This document shows, piece by piece, positions 20,251 to 29,214 of a stretch of DNA of 64,000 nt. The notes beneath the pieces are model-generated. The model saw only the letters and a list, made by a program, of their open reading frames with translations, made no database searches and had not been told where the DNA came from. The position numbers were made by a program, and so were the translations under genes. The DNA comes from Acidovorax temperans (GTDB taxonomy: Bacteria > Pseudomonadota > Gammaproteobacteria > Burkholderiales > Burkholderiaceae_C): assembly GCF_006716905.1 (NCBI RefSeq), contig NZ_VFPV01000004.1:248001-312000 (forward strand), given 5' to 3'. The first letter of the stretch is position 1; each line of letters starts with the position of its first letter.

Positions 20251-21168
20251 ATGCCCCTGGGAACCTTAGAGCGCAGTGCGCCCCCGTTGTTCAAGCAAGG
20301 CCCTTCGGCCTTGTCGCGTTTGGCCGCCTTCAGCGCCCTGGCCTTGTTCCTTATGGTGGCCGACACCCGTTTCCAGATCACCGGGCCGGTGCGCCAGGCG
20401 ATTGGCACGGTGCTGTACCCCGTGCAATGGCTCATGCTGCAGCCAGTGGAATGGTCTCGGCATGGCTCTGGTTACTTCCAGTCGCTGCAGTCGGCCCAGG
20501 CCGCGGCCGATGCTGCCGCCCAGAAACTTGTCGTGGTGTCGCAGCAAGCCCACCAGGCGGAGCAACTGGCCCAGGAAAACATACGACTGCGCAAACTGCT
20601 GGAACTGCGTGACCGCCTGGACACGCCAGCGCAGGCCGCCCAGGTGATTTACGACACTGCAGACGCGTTCACCCGCCGCGTGGTCATCGACCAGGGGCAG
20701 GTGCATGGTGTGGAGCAGGGGGTGCCCGTCATGGACGAAGGCGGTGTGCTTGGGCAGGTCACGCGCGTCTTTCCGCTGGTGAGCGAAGTGACGCTGCTGG
20801 TAGACCGTGACCAGGCCATTCCCGTCCTCAACCTGCGCACGGGTGTGCGAGCGGTGGCTTATGGCGACCCTACGGCCGAGCATGGCGGCGGGATCGAGTT
20901 GCGGTTCATTCAGGCCAATGCCGATGTGCGAGAAGGCGATTTGCTCACTACCAGTGGTGTGGACGGCGTCTACCCACCGGGCCTGCCCGTGGCGCGGGTG
21001 ACCCATGTGGAGCGGCGTGCCGACTCTGCATTCGCCCGCATCTATTGCCAGCCCCTGGCCCAGGTGCAGGGGGTTCGCCACGTCGTGGTGCTCAAACCGC
21101 TGACCGACCACCTGCCACCGCGCCCCCAGCCCGCGCAGGCAGAGCACGGCAAGAGGGCGCGCAAATGA
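20251..21168 (+). CDS. mreC: Rod shape-determining protein MreC
   Basis: 305-residue bitopic protein with one membrane segment (FSALALFLMVADTRF, about residues 29-45), a periplasmic coiled coil (about 75-125) and the two-barrel MreC domain (DEGGVLGQVTRVFPLVSEVTLLVD in parts, then GDLLTTSGVDGVYPPGLPVARV). It links MreB to periplasmic wall synthases. A 130-base gap separates it from mreB. Confidence 0.95.
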   Translation: MPLGTLERSAPPLFKQGPSALSRLAAFSALALFLMVADTRFQITGPVRQAIGTVLYPVQWLMLQPVEWSRHGSGYFQSLQSAQAAADAAAQKLVVVSQQAHQAEQLAQENIRLRKLLELRDRLDTPAQAAQVIYDTADAFTRRVVIDQGQVHGVEQGVPVMDEGGVLGQVTRVFPLVSEVTLLVDRDQAIPVLNLRTGVRAVAYGDPTAEHGGGIELRFIQANADVREGDLLTTSGVDGVYPPGLPVARVTHVERRADSAFARIYCQPLAQVQGVRHVVVLKPLTDHLPPRPQPAQAEHGKRARK

Positions 21169-21223
21169 TGCCGTGCTGTCAGCCATCGCTTTGCGTGCGC
21201 CCGGCCAGCGCAGGGGAGTCCGC

Positions 21224-21742
21224 ATGATCATGCCGCGTGGGCAGCAACTGCTGCTGCCAGTCAACCCCGCGTTCATTGCCTTCAGCCTGCTGATCGGCCT
21301 GGCCATCAATCTGGTGCCACTGGGGCGCTGGGTGTGGATGCCAGATTTGTTGATGGTGCTGATCGTCTTCTGGGGCGTGCACCAGCCCCTGCGCACGGGC
21401 ATGGGCGTGGCGTTTGCCTTGGGGCTTTGCATGGACGTAGGGCAGTCGGCCCTGCTGGGGCAGCATGCCCTGGTGTACACCGTGCTTTCGTACAGCGCGA
21501 TTGCCATGCACCGCCGCCTGCTGTGGTTCAGCGGGCCAGAGCAGGCGCTGCAGGTGTTTCCGCTGTTTGCCTTGGCGCATGGCATCGAGGTGGTGCTGCG
21601 CTTGCTGGCCGGTGGCACGTTTCCGGGGTTTTGGGTTTTGCTGGCTCCGGTGCTCGAAGTGGCCCTGTGGCCGCTGGCCAGCTGGGTGCTGCTGGCGCCC
21701 CAGCGCCGCCCTCCGGACCGCGACGAGAACCGCCCTCTGTGA
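21224..21742 (+). CDS. mreD: Rod shape-determining protein MreD
   Basis: 172-residue integral membrane protein with about five hydrophobic segments, including FIAFSLLIGLAINLVPL and WMPDLLMVLIVFWGV. It completes the elongasome scaffold with MreC. The ATG at 21224 is preceded by AGGGGAG at good spacing; an upstream in-frame start at 21173 would add a basic, unrelated leader. Standard location between mreC and mrdA. Confidence 0.92.
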   Translation: MIMPRGQQLLLPVNPAFIAFSLLIGLAINLVPLGRWVWMPDLLMVLIVFWGVHQPLRTGMGVAFALGLCMDVGQSALLGQHALVYTVLSYSAIAMHRRLLWFSGPEQALQVFPLFALAHGIEVVLRLLAGGTFPGFWVLLAPVLEVALWPLASWVLLAPQRRPPDRDENRPL

Positions 21743-21845
21743 CCATGGCGAGTGCAGGCCAGCCACGACTGCCGTGCCCCGGACTGTGCACCGGTGCGGC
21801 CCCTGTTGCGCCCGTGCGGCGTGACCACGCCGGAGCGCGCCAGCC

Positions 21846-23786
21846 ATGACCGAAATTCGCAACGTGGCGGCCGATGCCTCGCGCCTGCGCCTGCGGGTGC
21901 TGGCGGTGGGGCTGGTGGTGTTCCTGGCGTTCTGCCTGATCGTGGCGCGCCTGGTGTTTTTGCAGGTGGTGCGCCACGAAGACCTGGCGGCGCAGGCTGA
22001 GAGCAACCGCACGGCCGTGGTGCCCATCGTGCCCAACCGCGGGCTGATCCTGGACCGCAACGGCGTGGTGCTGGCCACCAACTACGCGGCCTACACGCTG
22101 GAGATCACCCCTTCGCGCGCCGCACCGCTCGAAGAAACCATTGACCAGCTCTCCAAGGTGGTGGACATCCACCAGCGCGACCGCCGCCGCTTCAAGCGGC
22201 TGCTGGAAGAGTCGCGCAACTTTGAATCGCTGCCCATCCGCACCCGGCTGACCGATGAGGAAGTGGCGCGCTTTGCCGCGCAGCAGTACCGCTTCCCTGG
22301 CGTGGAGATCAAGGCCCGGCTGTTCCGCAACTACCCCCTGGGCGAAATCGGCAGCCACGCGATTGGCTACATCGGCCGCATCAACCAGAACGAGAAGCAG
22401 CGCATTCAGGACGCAGACGACGAGGCCAACTACCGGGGCACCGAATACATCGGCAAGCTGGGCGTGGAGCAAAGCTTTGAAACCGCCCTGCACGGCATCA
22501 CCGGCGTGGAGCAGATGGAGACATCGGCCGGCGGGCGCGCCGTGCGCAAGCTGGCCAGCCGCCCCGCCACGCCCGGCAAGAGCGTGATGATCTCGCTGGA
22601 CATCAAACTCCAGAAGATGGTGGAAGACCTGTTTGGCGACCGCCGAGGCGCTCTCGTGGCCATTGACCCGCGCAACGGCGAAGTGCTGGCGCTGGTGAGC
22701 AAGCCCACGTTCGACCCCAACCTGTTTGTCGAAGGCATCGACGTGGAGAACTGGACCGCGCTCAACGAGTCCATCGACAAACCCTTGCTCAACCGCGCCC
22801 TGCGGGGTCTTTACCCACCCGGCTCCACCTACAAGCCCTTCATGGCGCTGGCCGCGCTGGAGCTGAACAAGCGCTCGCCCAGCATGATCGTGAGCGACCC
22901 CGGCTACTACAACTTTGGCGGCCGCACCTTCCGCAGCCACGAAGGCGGCCTGGGCGCGCTCGACATGCACCGCGCCATCCAGTTCTCCAGCAACACCTAC
23001 TTTTACTCGCTGGCCGTGGAGATGGGCGTGGACGCCATCCACGATTTCATGAAGCCCCTGACCTTCGGGCAGACCACGGGCATTGATCTCAACGGCGAGG
23101 TGCGCGGCACCCTGCCCAGCACCGAATGGAAGCGCAACACCTACAAGCGGCCTGAGATGAAGCGCTGGTTTCCTGGCGAAACCGTCTCGCTCGGCATTGG
23201 CCAGGGTTACAACAATTTCACTATGCTGCAACTGGCCGTGGCCCAGGCCACCCTGGCCAACGGTGGCACGCGCTACACGCCCCACCTCATCAAGGCCGTG
23301 AAAGATACGGTGACGGGCGAGCTGAGCCCCGTGCCCCAGCCGCCAGGCCAAGACCTGGGCTACAAGCCCAAGAACGTGGAGATCGTGCGCAACGCCCTGA
23401 TTGCGGTGAACAAGGGCGGCACGGGCACCCGGGTGTTTGCGGGCGCGCCCTATTCCTCTGCCGGCAAGACCGGTACCGCGCAGGCCGTGAGCCTGGGCCA
23501 GAACGTGAAGTACAACGCCAAGCTGCTGGAAGAACACCAGCGCGACCACTCGCTCTATGCCGCGTTTGCCCCTGCCGAGGCGCCCGAAATTGCAGTGGCG
23601 GTGATTGTGGAAAACGCGGGCTTTGGTGCCGCCCACGCGGCCCCTATCGCGCGGCGCGTGTTCGACTACTGGCTGCTGGGCGACTACCCCAGCGAAGAAG
23701 ACATCGCGGCCGTGCGCAAGGGCCAGGCGTCTGCCCCGCTGGGCAAGCCGCGCAAGGCGGCAGACATTGTGCTGCCCACGCCCTGA
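21846..23786 (+). CDS. mrdA: Penicillin-binding protein 2, elongation transpeptidase
   Basis: 646-residue class B PBP cross-linking lateral peptidoglycan. N-terminal membrane anchor at about residues 17-40, then the pedestal (PNRGLILDRNGVVLATN) and the transpeptidase domain with Ser327-Thr-Tyr-Lys (PPGSTYKP), the SSN triad (FSSNTYFYS) and KTGTAQ. It lies last in the mre operon, 103 bases after mreD. rodA, which often follows, is not here; an intergenic repeat and an opposite-strand gene come next. Confidence 0.96.
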   Translation: MTEIRNVAADASRLRLRVLAVGLVVFLAFCLIVARLVFLQVVRHEDLAAQAESNRTAVVPIVPNRGLILDRNGVVLATNYAAYTLEITPSRAAPLEETIDQLSKVVDIHQRDRRRFKRLLEESRNFESLPIRTRLTDEEVARFAAQQYRFPGVEIKARLFRNYPLGEIGSHAIGYIGRINQNEKQRIQDADDEANYRGTEYIGKLGVEQSFETALHGITGVEQMETSAGGRAVRKLASRPATPGKSVMISLDIKLQKMVEDLFGDRRGALVAIDPRNGEVLALVSKPTFDPNLFVEGIDVENWTALNESIDKPLLNRALRGLYPPGSTYKPFMALAALELNKRSPSMIVSDPGYYNFGGRTFRSHEGGLGALDMHRAIQFSSNTYFYSLAVEMGVDAIHDFMKPLTFGQTTGIDLNGEVRGTLPSTEWKRNTYKRPEMKRWFPGETVSLGIGQGYNNFTMLQLAVAQATLANGGTRYTPHLIKAVKDTVTGELSPVPQPPGQDLGYKPKNVEIVRNALIAVNKGGTGTRVFAGAPYSSAGKTGTAQAVSLGQNVKYNAKLLEEHQRDHSLYAAFAPAEAPEIAVAVIVENAGFGAAHAAPIARRVFDYWLLGDYPSEEDIAAVRKGQASAPLGKPRKAADIVLPTP

Positions 23787-23790
23787 GTTT

Positions 23791-23853
23791 TGCTATCAAA
23801 TTAAGAGCTGGTTGCGCTTGTGGAATAAGCGCTAGGGCCACTTTTGGTATGAA
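23791..23853 (+). repeat. Intergenic palindromic repeat copy
   Basis: TGCTATCAAATTAAGAGCTG, GTTGCGCTTG, GAATAAGCGCTAG and then a T-rich tail match the repeat family of the window. It begins four bases after the mrdA stop and may act as the 3' end of that transcript. Confidence 0.8.
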
Positions 23854-23975
23854 GTCTGGTTCAGTGCCTGTGGCTGTGCAGGCCTCTGTGGCGTAGCCTG
23901 CTGCTCGCATCTCCCAGCCTGCGCCACAGTATCAGCGCGCATTGGCGCAGCCGCCAGCGCTCTCGCTCAAGCCTT

Positions 23976-24875
23976 CTATGGCTGGGCTGGCGGGGTGGCG
24001 GCCGCACTGGCAGGTTGCAACTGGCTCACCACCAGCGCGGTCACGATCAGGGCCGCCCCTCCCACGCCCGCCCAGCCCAGGCTTTCACCCAGCAGGAACC
24101 AGGCCGTCAGCGACGCAAACACAGGCTCCAGACCAAACACAATCGCGCTGCGCATGGCGTCCACGCGCTGCTGGCCCCAGGCCTGCAGGATCACCACGAC
24201 CACGCTGGCCAGCAGGCCCAGGTACAGCAGCGCCAGCCAGGCGGTGCTCTCCAGCCGGGTGAGGCCGGGCAGCCAGTCCATGTGACCATCGCGCCCCCAC
24301 AGCAGGGCTGTGGAGGCCACGCACATCACCAGCGCCTGCGCGGCTGCCATGCGGGTGGCGCGCAGCGGTGCGGCGCTGGTGCGGCGCGAGCATTCTTCCA
24401 GCGCCAGGATGTACAGCGCGTAGAACACCGTGCTGGCCAGGGTGAGCGTATCGCCCAGGTTCCACGGCTCGTTTTCATGGAACATCAGCGCCATGCCCGC
24501 AAACGCCATGGCGCACGCGGCCCACAGTTGCCAGCCGTAGCGGCGGCCCAGCGCCAGCATGGCAATCAAGGGCACCACCAGCACGTTCAGCCCGGTCACA
24601 AACGCGTTGCGGTTGCTGCTGGTGCGCGCCAGCCCTTCAATCTGCAGCCAGAACGCGAGGAACAGCAACAGACCCAGCGCCGTGCCCCAGCGCCGTTCAT
24701 TGCGGTGCATGCCCAGCCACAGGGGCAGCAACACCACCAGCGCAATCGCAAAGCGCAGCCAGATGATCTGCAGCGCATCGAGCTGCGCTGACAGCAGCTT
24801 CATGGCGGGGAAGGTGGTGCCCCACACTACGGTGACGATGAGCAGGGCGATCAGGCCCGAGCGTTCAGTGCGCAT
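23976..24875 (-). CDS. EamA-family (DMT) transporter
   Basis: 299-residue inner-membrane protein with about ten hydrophobic segments arranged as two EamA repeats (residues about 8-140 and 155-290). Family hallmarks: VVWGTTFPAMKLL near the N terminus, FVTGLNVLVVPLIAML, and GLEPVFASLTAWFLLGESLGWAGVGGA in the second repeat (quoted in parts). DMT exporters move amino acids or metabolites outward; the substrate is unknown. It is a single gene on the minus strand. Confidence 0.88.
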   Translation of the reverse strand: MRTERSGLIALLIVTVVWGTTFPAMKLLSAQLDALQIIWLRFAIALVVLLPLWLGMHRNERRWGTALGLLLFLAFWLQIEGLARTSSNRNAFVTGLNVLVVPLIAMLALGRRYGWQLWAACAMAFAGMALMFHENEPWNLGDTLTLASTVFYALYILALEECSRRTSAAPLRATRMAAAQALVMCVASTALLWGRDGHMDWLPGLTRLESTAWLALLYLGLLASVVVVILQAWGQQRVDAMRSAIVFGLEPVFASLTAWFLLGESLGWAGVGGAALIVTALVVSQLQPASAAATPPAQP

Positions 24876-24896
24876 GGCTAACGACTCCAGAACAAA

Positions 24897-24937
24897 ACCA
24901 AAAAAAAGAAAAAGGCCCCCGGTTGCCCGGCGGCCTT
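24897..24937 (-). terminator. Intrinsic terminator of the amino-acid ABC operon
   Basis: On the minus strand AAGGCC...GGCCTT (24932-24937 with 24912-24917, GC-rich loop between) is followed by a long T-rich run (complement of 24897-24913). It lies 24 bases after the stop of the ATPase gene. Confidence 0.85.
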
Positions 24938-24960
24938 GCGGCTGATGCGCGGGCTAAGGG

Positions 24961-25713
24961 CTAGTGGCTGACCTGACCGAGGAATGCTCGGATGCGGTCG
25001 TTGGCCGGGTTGCTGAAGAACTCCTTGGGTGGCGCGTCGTGCGCGATGCGGCCCTGGTCGAAGAACATCACGCGATCGGCCACCTCGCGGGCAAAACCCA
25101 TTTCGTGGGTCACGACGATCATCGTCATGCCGCCGCGCGCCAGGCTGCGCATCACGTCCAGCACTTCCTTGACCATTTCGGGGTCGAGTGCCGAGGTGGG
25201 CTCGTCAAACAGCATCACTTTGGGCTGCATGGCCAGGGCGCGGGCAATGGCCACCCGCTGCTGCTGTCCGCCCGACAGTTGCCAGGGATACTTGTGGGCG
25301 TGGTCTTGCATGCCCACGCGGCGCAGCAACTGCACGGCCTCTTCGTTGGCTTGCGCGCGCGGCGTGTGGCGAATGCGGCGGGGCGCCAGCGTCACGTTGT
25401 CCAGCACGCTCATGTGGCCGAACAGGTTGAACTGCTGAAACACCATGCCCACTTCGCAACGCTGGCGCTGCAGCGTGGCCAGGTCGTCGCACACATCGAC
25501 GCCATCGATCGTGATGCGCCCGCTGTCATGGGGCTCCAGCCGGTTGATCGCGCGCAGCAGCGTACTCTTGCCGGAGCCGGAGGCGCCGATGATGACCGTG
25601 ACCTCGCCCGTGTGGAACACGGTGGACACGTCCTTGAGCACCTGGTGTGTGCCAAACGACTTGCACACGCGCTCGGCCACGATGTAGGGCTTGGGTTGAG
25701 CGTTGGAGTTCAT
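24961..25713 (-). CDS. Polar amino-acid ABC transporter ATP-binding protein (GlnQ/HisP type)
   Basis: 250-residue ATPase for uptake of a polar amino acid. Walker [11 protein letters not shown]-loop [16 protein letters not shown], signature LSGGQQQR, Walker [15 protein letters not shown] and switch His in [15 protein letters not shown] are all typical of the GlnQ group. It overlaps the permease stop by an ATGA (25710-25713) and ends at a strong terminator. Substrate is not predictable from the ATPase. Confidence 0.93.
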   Translation of the reverse strand: MNSNAQPKPYIVAERVCKSFGTHQVLKDVSTVFHTGEVTVIIGASGSGKSTLLRAINRLEPHDSGRITIDGVDVCDDLATLQRQRCEVGMVFQQFNLFGHMSVLDNVTLAPRRIRHTPRAQANEEAVQLLRRVGMQDHAHKYPWQLSGGQQQRVAIARALAMQPKVMLFDEPTSALDPEMVKEVLDVMRSLARGGMTMIVVTHEMGFAREVADRVMFFDQGRIAHDAPPKEFFSNPANDRIRAFLGQVSH

Positions 25714-26492
25714 TGGTTGCGGCCCTCCACGTCAAAGCGGTACTCGACCGCGTTCGAAATCTGCGTGACCAGCGTGGTGAGCAGCAGGTATGTGACGGCC
25801 ACCGTGGTCAGCGTGGCAATGGGCTGGAAGGTGGCCGACTGGATGCGGTTGCCCACATTGGTCAGCTCCACCACGCCGATGGCGTAGGCCAGCGAAGAAT
25901 CCTTGAGCAGCGCCACAAAGTTGCTGACCAGCGGCGGCAGCGAGATCTTGAACGCCTGGGGGAACACCACGTCCAGGAACACATGCGTGCGGCCCAGGCC
26001 CAGGGCTTTGGCGGCCTCGGTCTGGCCGCGTGGCACAGCCAGCAGGCCAGCGCGCAGGGCTTCGGCGTTGTAGGCGCCTACGTTCAGACCCAGGGCCACT
26101 ACGGCGGCGGCGAAGTCGGGCAGGTTCAGGCCCGGCACCAGCACCGGCAGGGCAAAGTACACGAACAGGATCTGCACCAGCAGCGGCGTGCCGCGGATGG
26201 CCCAGATGTAGAAGCTGGCAACCCAGCGCACAGCCACCCAGCGGGCAGTGCGGGCCAGAGCCGCCACGGTGCCCAGCACCAGGCCGACTGCGCCACTGAC
26301 GAGCGTGAGCCACAGGGTGGTGCGGGCGCCATCAGAGAAGGCTTGGGCGTTGGAGCCAATGGGCTCGGGAAGGAACGAGAGCACCTGGCCCAGGAGCGAC
26401 AGGGCCAGCACCATGAGCACCAGCGCGGCGACAAGGGTGGCATTGCTGCGCTGCTGGCGGGACCAGGTTTGCGGCCAGAGGGCGATAAGCAT
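25710..26492 (-). CDS. Polar amino-acid ABC transporter permease (HisM/GlnP type)
   Basis: 260-residue permease with an N-terminal membrane segment ([17 protein letters not shown]), a core of hydrophobic helices, and the EAA loop [23 protein letters not shown] single permease gene is present, so it may act as a homodimer. It is translationally coupled to the ATPase downstream and separated from the binding-protein gene by 195 bases holding a strong inverted repeat. Confidence 0.92.
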   Translation of the reverse strand: MLIALWPQTWSRQQRSNATLVAALVLMVLALSLLGQVLSFLPEPIGSNAQAFSDGARTTLWLTLVSGAVGLVLGTVAALARTARWVAVRWVASFYIWAIRGTPLLVQILFVYFALPVLVPGLNLPDFAAAVVALGLNVGAYNAEALRAGLLAVPRGQTEAAKALGLGRTHVFLDVVFPQAFKISLPPLVSNFVALLKDSSLAYAIGVVELTNVGNRIQSATFQPIATLTTVAVTYLLLTTLVTQISNAVEYRFDVEGRNQ

Positions 26493-26571
26493 GAATGAAA
26501 TGACCGTTCGGTCTCAGTTCTGGATCAGTTCAGCGGCAGGCTCTGCGCACCGAAGGTGCCGAGTGTGCCAG

Positions 26572-26612
26572 CAAAAACAAAAGGTGCGCAGGGGGCAAGC
26601 CCCCTGCGCACC
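26572..26612 (-). terminator. Strong hairpin with T-run between binding protein and permease genes (attenuator-like)
   Basis: GGTGCGCAGGGGGC (26583-26596) and GCCCCCTGCGCACC (26599-26612) are perfect 14-bp arms. On the minus strand they are followed by TTTTGTTTTT. Placed 75 bases after the binding-protein stop and about 90 before the permease start, it should stop most transcripts, yielding excess binding protein over membrane components. Confidence 0.8.
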
Positions 26613-26687
26613 TCGGGGTGTCTGCCAGTGAAGGACAGCGTGTGCGCCACGCCAGCCCCTCATCCGGCAGCCCCTTGTGCTTGCAGA

Positions 26688-27449
26688 TCAGTTGCAGCGC
26701 ACGTCTTCGTTGAAGTACTTCTTGGACACGGTGGCGTAGCTGCCATCAGCCAGCACTTCGGCGAAGGCCTTGTTCCAGGCTTCGGTCAGGCTGGTGTTGC
26801 CCAGGGCCATGGCGGGGGCAATGCGCTCGATGAACAGCATGTCGCCCAGCTTGAAGCCGGCCTTGGCGTTCTTGGCAGCGGCTTCCTTGGCCACGAACTT
26901 GTCGCTCACCCAGGCGTCCACGCGCTTGGAGATCAGGGCGCGCTGGGCGTCGGTGTCTTGGGGGAAGTTCTTCACTTCCTTCACGCCCGCGAGCTTTTGC
27001 ACGTTCGTGAGGTAGCTGGTGCCGGTTTGCACGGCCACCACCTTGCCAGTCAGGTCCGCAGCGGTGCGGATCTTGGCGTCCATCGCCACGATCATGCCGC
27101 CCGAGCAGTAGTGGGGGTTGGCAAAAGTCACGGCCTTGGCGCGCTCTTCCGTCACGCCGTGCGAGGCGATCACGACATCCCAGCGGTTTTGGGCCAGGCC
27201 GGTCAGCAGGGCGTCAAAGCCCAGGGTCTTCCACTCCAGCTTCAGGCCCATCTTCTTGACGACCAGCTCCGCCACTTCGACTTCGAAGCCCGTCAGCTGG
27301 GTGCCCTTGAAGTAGTTGAAGGGAGCGAACTGGCCTTCGGTGGCGACGATGATCTTGCCGTCTTTCTTGACTTCGTCGAGCGTGCGGGCTTGGGCGACGA
27401 AGGCGGCGCACAGCGCCACAGCGGTAACAACGGTCTTCAACAGTTTCAT
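26688..27449 (-). CDS. Amino-acid ABC transporter periplasmic binding protein
   Basis: 253-residue type II solute-binding protein (SBP family 3, HisJ/GlnH group). Signal peptide MKLLKTVVTAVALCAAFVAQA. Family pattern includes GKIIVATEGQFAPFNYF, GFEVEVAELVVKKMGL, VVIASHGVTEERA (ligand-contacting) and VAVQTGTSYL. The start at the ATG at 27449 gives the signal peptide directly; upstream in-frame sequence is not part of it. First gene of the ABC operon, with the hairpin downstream tuning stoichiometry. Confidence 0.93.
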   Translation of the reverse strand: MKLLKTVVTAVALCAAFVAQARTLDEVKKDGKIIVATEGQFAPFNYFKGTQLTGFEVEVAELVVKKMGLKLEWKTLGFDALLTGLAQNRWDVVIASHGVTEERAKAVTFANPHYCSGGMIVAMDAKIRTAADLTGKVVAVQTGTSYLTNVQKLAGVKEVKNFPQDTDAQRALISKRVDAWVSDKFVAKEAAAKNAKAGFKLGDMLFIERIAPAMALGNTSLTEAWNKAFAEVLADGSYATVSKKYFNEDVRCN

Positions 27450-27665
27450 GGCAAGGTCCTGCAGGGGTAGTTTCAGGTACAAAAAAATCCGACATGCAGG
27501 TGGGCAAGCCGGAAGCGGAAAACACAACCATCGCCAGGGGCGATGGGCCTGTTCATCAAATAGAAATAAATATAGGACGCCCGTTCTTTTGAAGAACACG
27601 CAGGACAACCCTAGTGTTGCGCGGGCGTCCAGCGGTTTTTTGACTGGCGTCAGCCCACCGCTTGT

Positions 27666-28424
27666 TCAGCGCAGGAACGCGTCGTAGCCCGTCTTCAGGA
27701 TCAGGCTGCTCACCACCACGATGAAAATGCCGCGCACAAAACCGGTGCCATGCTTGAGTGCCATGTGCGTGCCGGCCATGCTGCCCACCACATTGGCGAT
27801 GGCCAGCGTCACCGCATAGTGCCACCAGACATGGCCCTTGAAGGCAAACAGCGAGATGGCCGCGATGTTGGTGGCGCAGTTGAGCAGCTTGGCCGAGGCG
27901 GAAGCGTTCAGGAAGTCGTAGCCCAGCAGCCGCACGAACAGGAAGACGAAGAAACTGCCGGTGCCCGGGCCAAAGAAGCCGTCGTAAAAACCAATGCCCA
28001 GGCCCACCAGGCTGGCCACCCACACCTCGGCATTGCCGCTGAAGCGGGGCGCATGGTGGCGGCCCAGGTCTTTCTTGGCCAGGGTGTAAGCCAGCACGGC
28101 CAGCAGCACCAGCGGCAGCACCTTGCGCAAAAAGTCGGGCGACAGCGCCGTGACCGTCCAGGCCCCTGCAAAGGCGCCGGCAAAACCCGCTGCCGCAGCG
28201 GGCAGCAGGGCGGCCCAGCGCATTTCCACGCGGCGGCTGTACTGCCAGGTGGCCATGGCGGTGCCCCACACCGCCCCGGCCTTGTTGGTGCCAAACAGCG
28301 TGGCCGGTGCTGCCCCTGGGAAGGCGGCAAACAGGGCTGGGGTCAGGATCAACCCGCCGCCGCCCACAATCGCATCAATGAAGCCTGCCAGGAGCGAGGC
28401 GAAGGTGATAAAAATCCATTCCAT
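27666..28424 (-). CDS. TSUP-family (TauE/SafE) membrane transporter
   Basis: 252-residue integral membrane protein of the TSUP family, proposed to move sulfonates, sulfite or other organic anions. About eight hydrophobic segments, with the repeated family motifs FIDAIVGGGGLILTPAL near the N terminus and GFYDGFFGPGTGSFFVF in the middle. Substrate unknown. It is a single minus-strand gene. Confidence 0.88.
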   Translation of the reverse strand: MEWIFITFASLLAGFIDAIVGGGGLILTPALFAAFPGAAPATLFGTNKAGAVWGTAMATWQYSRRVEMRWAALLPAAAAGFAGAFAGAWTVTALSPDFLRKVLPLVLLAVLAYTLAKKDLGRHHAPRFSGNAEVWVASLVGLGIGFYDGFFGPGTGSFFVFLFVRLLGYDFLNASASAKLLNCATNIAAISLFAFKGHVWWHYAVTLAIANVVGSMAGTHMALKHGTGFVRGIFIVVVSSLILKTGYDAFLR

Positions 28425-28764
28425 CGCCCGATTTTCGCACCCCTGCTGCTATGACCTTGGTAGCAACGCGCTGGAACTGGCGACAGCGCTGCGCAGGTGC
28501 AGACGAAAAAAAAAAGCGCTGGGATCGCCAGCGCTTCGAAAACTTTGCGCACCTCGTTGGGTGCTTATCTTGGTAGTTGGTTTAAGGGTTGTCTCCTCGA
28601 TCCCCTCATCTGGGACGCCTTGGAGCCCCGTGAGTGGTTGCACTGTAACCCCTGCACTTGCGTGGTGCATTGGGAGTTTCCCGAGGGATGGTGCAGTGCA
28701 CCAAACGGGGCGTAGCGCTGGCACGCCTTGTGCAACCCCCCGAAAGCAACGGAGGTAGCAACAG
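28425..28764. other. Intergenic region with degenerate repeat, orphan minus-strand terminator and a palindrome
   Basis: No convincing protein gene. It contains TGCTATGACCTTGGTAGCAA followed by CGCGCTGG (28448-28475), a degraded copy of the intergenic repeat; the hairpin and T-run at 28505-28540; and TGGTGCAGTGCACCA (28689-28703), a perfect palindrome (7-bp arms) 62 bases upstream of the next gene and a possible operator. Confidence 0.5.
28505..28540 (-). terminator. Orphan intrinsic terminator on the minus strand, possible end of a small RNA
   Basis: AAGCGCTGG and CCAGCGCTT arms (within 28516-28538) form a short-loop stem. On the minus strand it is followed by a run of about ten T. No minus-strand gene lies directly upstream; the next 220 bases to the divergent gene at 28765 are gene-free and include a second small stem (GCACC/GGTGC, 28548-28563). 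This suggests a short transcript of roughly 100-200 nt, unproven. Confidence 0.45.
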
Positions 28765-29109
28765 ATGAACCACAGCGAGAAACTCGCCATCGCCGCGCAC
28801 CTGCATGTGCTGCTGCGGCGCAAGACGGGCCGCGTGACAGACACCGAATGGATGGCCAGCAACGGCAGCTATGCCCGCGAGATCGCCCGCTTTGCCCGCG
28901 AACGCGCCGTGTTGGACCAGGCCCCTGAACTGATCGAGTGGGCCGACCGCCTGGATCACTGCATGCAAGACACCTTGGCGGCCGAGTTGCGCCGCAGTGC
29001 CCGCGAGGCCGAGGCCGCCCGTGCAGCAGAGCGGGCTGCCGCACCGTCGGCGCACACTGCGGCCACGGGGCATTCGCAGGCGCGGCGTTATGTGGGTGGC
29101 ATTCGCTGA
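28765..29109 (+). CDS. Hypothetical protein, 114 residues
   Basis: No family recognised. The protein is helical and charged, with an arginine- and alanine-rich second half (LRRSAREAEAARAAERAAAPS) and a short ending RRYVGGIR. It has no signal peptide or membrane segment, so it is probably cytoplasmic. GGAGG sits about nine bases before the ATG, and codon use resembles neighbouring genes, supporting a real gene. A GCGGGGC/GCCCCGC hairpin after the stop (29116-29135) may end both this and the convergent GMC transcript. Confidence 0.65.
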   Translation: MNHSEKLAIAAHLHVLLRRKTGRVTDTEWMASNGSYAREIARFARERAVLDQAPELIEWADRLDHCMQDTLAAELRRSAREAEAARAAERAAAPSAHTAATGHSQARRYVGGIR

Positions 29110-29214
29110 TCTGGCGCGGGGCTGAGCCGCCCCGCCGTGGGCAGGCTGCCCTGCCATGGCGCATTGCCCATCGCCTTGTGTATGCGTTTGGACTGACGAG
29201 TGCGCGAGGCTGTG

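Noticed and set aside
21528-23636. 702-codon open frame antisense to mrdA
   Set aside because: Mirror of mrdA codon usage at high GC; no start signal or recognisable domain.
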